Below, piece after piece: positions 62,748 to 64,000 of a DNA stretch of 64,000 nt. Location: the NCBI GenBank assembly GCA_039975855.1, contig JBDWGH010000002.1:1054001-1118000 (forward strand), read 5' to 3'. The notes beneath the pieces are model-generated. The model worked only from the letters and a program-made list of their open reading frames with translations. It ran no database searches and had not been told where the DNA came from. The stretch's first letter is position 1. The number at the start of each line of letters is the position of its first letter. A program made the position numbers and the translations under genes. This DNA is from Litorimonas sp039975855 (lineage in GTDB: Bacteria > Pseudomonadota > Alphaproteobacteria > Caulobacterales > Maricaulaceae).

Positions 62748-64000
62748 CTACTGACAGGCGAGGCATTCCTCATAATCAGTCGGCGCTGCAGCTAACATGG
62801 CTTTTTCCATGTCTGTCTTACCTTCTTTGGCTTCTGAACCAGCGAATCCAGCCCGCTGAATGGACTTGGAACGGCAGTAATAGAGCGACTTCACGCCTTT
62901 TTCCCAAGCCGTCCAATGAAGCATATGCAAATCCCATTTATCAATATCACCCGGTAAGAAGATATTTAGGGATTGCGCCTGGCAAATCATTGGTGCGCGG
63001 TCAGCGGCATGTTCAATCACCCAACGTTGGTCAATTTCAAACGCCGTTCGGAATGTCGCTTTTTCATGCTCATCCAGACACTCTAAGTGCTGCACGGACC
63101 CTTCATTTTCGAGAATAGTCGCCCAGATACCATCGGTATTCTTACCTTTAGTTTCTAGCAATGCCTCTAAGAGCGCGTTTCTGACAGTGAAAGAGCCAGA
63201 CAGGGTTTTGTGCGTGTAGATATTGGCCGGGATAGGCTCGATACCGGCTGAGGTTCCGCCGCAAATGATCGAAATCGAGGCCGTAGGCGCAACTGCCATT
63301 TTGTGAGAAAAACGCTCCATCACACCCATATCAGCCGCATCAGGACACGCACCGCGCTCTTCGGCTAGAACAACGGACGCCTTGTCAGCGTCTCCGCGAA
63401 TTTTGCCGAATAAACGCATGTTCCAACTTTTTGCCATGGCACTCTCGAATGGAATGCCTTTGGCTTGCAACATGGAATGGAAACCCATCAGGCCCAAACC
63501 AACGGAACGTTCGCGCATCGCAGAATATTTCGCATCATCCATGGCTTCAGGAGCGCCTTGGATAAAGCTCTCAAGAACATTGTCGAGGAACCGCATAATG
63601 TCCTCAATAAAGCCTGGGACATCTTTCCACTGGTCATACGTTTGAGCGTTAACAGATGACAGGCAACAAACAGCTGTACGCTGACGATCATACTTATCAC
63701 GACCCGTTGCGAGCATGATTTCCGCGCAAAGGTTAGATTGTTGAACTTTGAGGCCCGCATCGCGCTGATGTTTGGCAAGCGCTTCATTCACAGTGTCGGA
63801 AAATACCATATATGGCTCTCCCGTAGCGAGGCGCATTTCCAGAATTTTCTGCCAAACCTTACGCGCATTCACATGCTTGATAATTTCGCCTGTATGCGGG
63901 CTCTTCAGAGGGTATTCTTCGCCTGCCGCAACCGCTTCCATGAAATCATCGGTAATGTTCAAACCATGGTGTAAATTCAAGGACTTACGGTTGAAGTCAC
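62748..64000 (-). CDS. nrdA: Ribonucleoside-diphosphate reductase alpha subunit (5' end outside window)
   Basis: The frame stays open to the window edge (417 codons plus stop seen). It is a class I reductase large subunit making deoxyribonucleotides: the catalytic-site segment SNLCAEIML, SSVNAQTYDQW, TASISIICGGTSAGIEP and the C-terminal tyrosines in SLYYCRSKSIQRAG are present. The tail ends ECLACQ, a Cys-x2-Cys redox pair. The N-terminal ATP-cone and the first cysteines lie outside. A class I enzyme implies aerobic growth and a partner NrdB elsewhere. Confidence 0.96.
   Translation of the reverse strand, partial: DFNRKSLNLHHGLNITDDFMEAVAAGEEYPLKSPHTGEIIKHVNARKVWQKILEMRLATGEPYMVFSDTVNEALAKHQRDAGLKVQQSNLCAEIMLATGRDKYDRQRTAVCCLSSVNAQTYDQWKDVPGFIEDIMRFLDNVLESFIQGAPEAMDDAKYSAMRERSVGLGLMGFHSMLQAKGIPFESAMAKSWNMRLFGKIRGDADKASVVLAEERGACPDAADMGVMERFSHKMAVAPTASISIICGGTSAGIEPIPANIYTHKTLSGSFTVRNALLEALLETKGKNTDGIWATILENEGSVQHLECLDEHEKATFRTAFEIDQRWVIEHAADRAPMICQAQSLNIFLPGDIDKWDLHMLHWTAWEKGVKSLYYCRSKSIQRAGFAGSEAKEGKTDMEKAMLAAAPTDYEECLACQ

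Overview
The window reads as chromosome of a marine alphaproteobacterium of the Hyphomonadaceae/Maricaulaceae/Robiginitomaculaceae type (Caulobacter relatives), with moderate GC. The reasons are the ZapA-ZauP division pair, class I lysyl-tRNA synthetase, two Caulobacter-style TonB-dependent receptors, the AtuA/TIGR03084 cluster, an alphaproteobacterial-style psp locus and the pyrD-DUF952 pair. This placement is inference from gene content. I see no transposase, integrase, phage module or CRISPR array. The two ends cut genes: putA on the left and nrdA on the right, both on the minus strand.

Layout. 1-5.2 kb: putA (partial), a cysteine-synthase-like PLP enzyme, a divergent Lrp-type regulator and a PaaI thioesterase. 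5.2-6.9 kb: SGNH esterase lipoprotein, zapA and zauP. 7-12.3 kb: gap-pgk-fba glycolytic operon, then glmS. 12.3-14.9 kb: sterol-desaturase-like hydroxylase overlapping a DUF5060-type lipoprotein. 14.9-25.6 kb: catabolic cluster with two acyl-CoA dehydrogenases and tetR on the minus strand, divergent AtuA-family, TIGR03084, SDR and beta-lactamase-fold genes, a remnant of a third acyl-CoA dehydrogenase, and a TonB receptor. 25.8-27.5 kb: mnmC. 27.5-32.1 kb: an envelope-stress (psp) locus with pspF divergent from two small genes, pspA, pspB, pspC, then an exported peptide and a head-GIN (DUF2807) protein.

32.2-37.9 kb: DUF3604 lipoprotein, initiator tRNA-Met, a 430-bp gap holding a strongly folded candidate ncRNA on the minus strand, a CadC-like membrane regulator with a partner gene, and serB. 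37.9-48.1 kb: galactoside regulon comprising an SSS sugar symporter, GH36 alpha-galactosidase, a TonB receptor, a DeoR regulator, galT and galK, with GlpR-type operator palindromes at the receptor and galT promoters. 48.2-51.8 kb: SDR, then a glutathione-dependent formaldehyde detoxification operon (adhC/frmA, lipoprotein, VOC protein, fghA). 51.9-55.5 kb: MATE pump, thioesterase, small membrane protein, pyrD and DUF952. 55.7-58.5 kb: two ammonium transporters without an adjacent glnK. 58.6-64 kb: S24/LexA-like regulator, exported TPR-like protein, lysK, LpxR-like outer-membrane protein and nrdA.

Most interesting points. (1) The PspF-like activator has lost the GAFTGA sigma54-contact loop and the Walker B glutamate, and I found no sigma54 promoter at the divergent psp operon, which begins with two small genes not matching known Psp proteins. 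(2) A three-way-junction RNA on the minus strand at about 34252-34510 has a perfect 11-bp closing stem and its own intrinsic terminator; G-U wobbles favour that strand. (3) A 20-bp perfect inverted repeat spans the start codon of the tetR gene of the AtuA cluster. (4) Three helix-phased CTTAG repeats lie before the CadC-like gene. All functional statements rest on motif reading and family knowledge; no database search was run.
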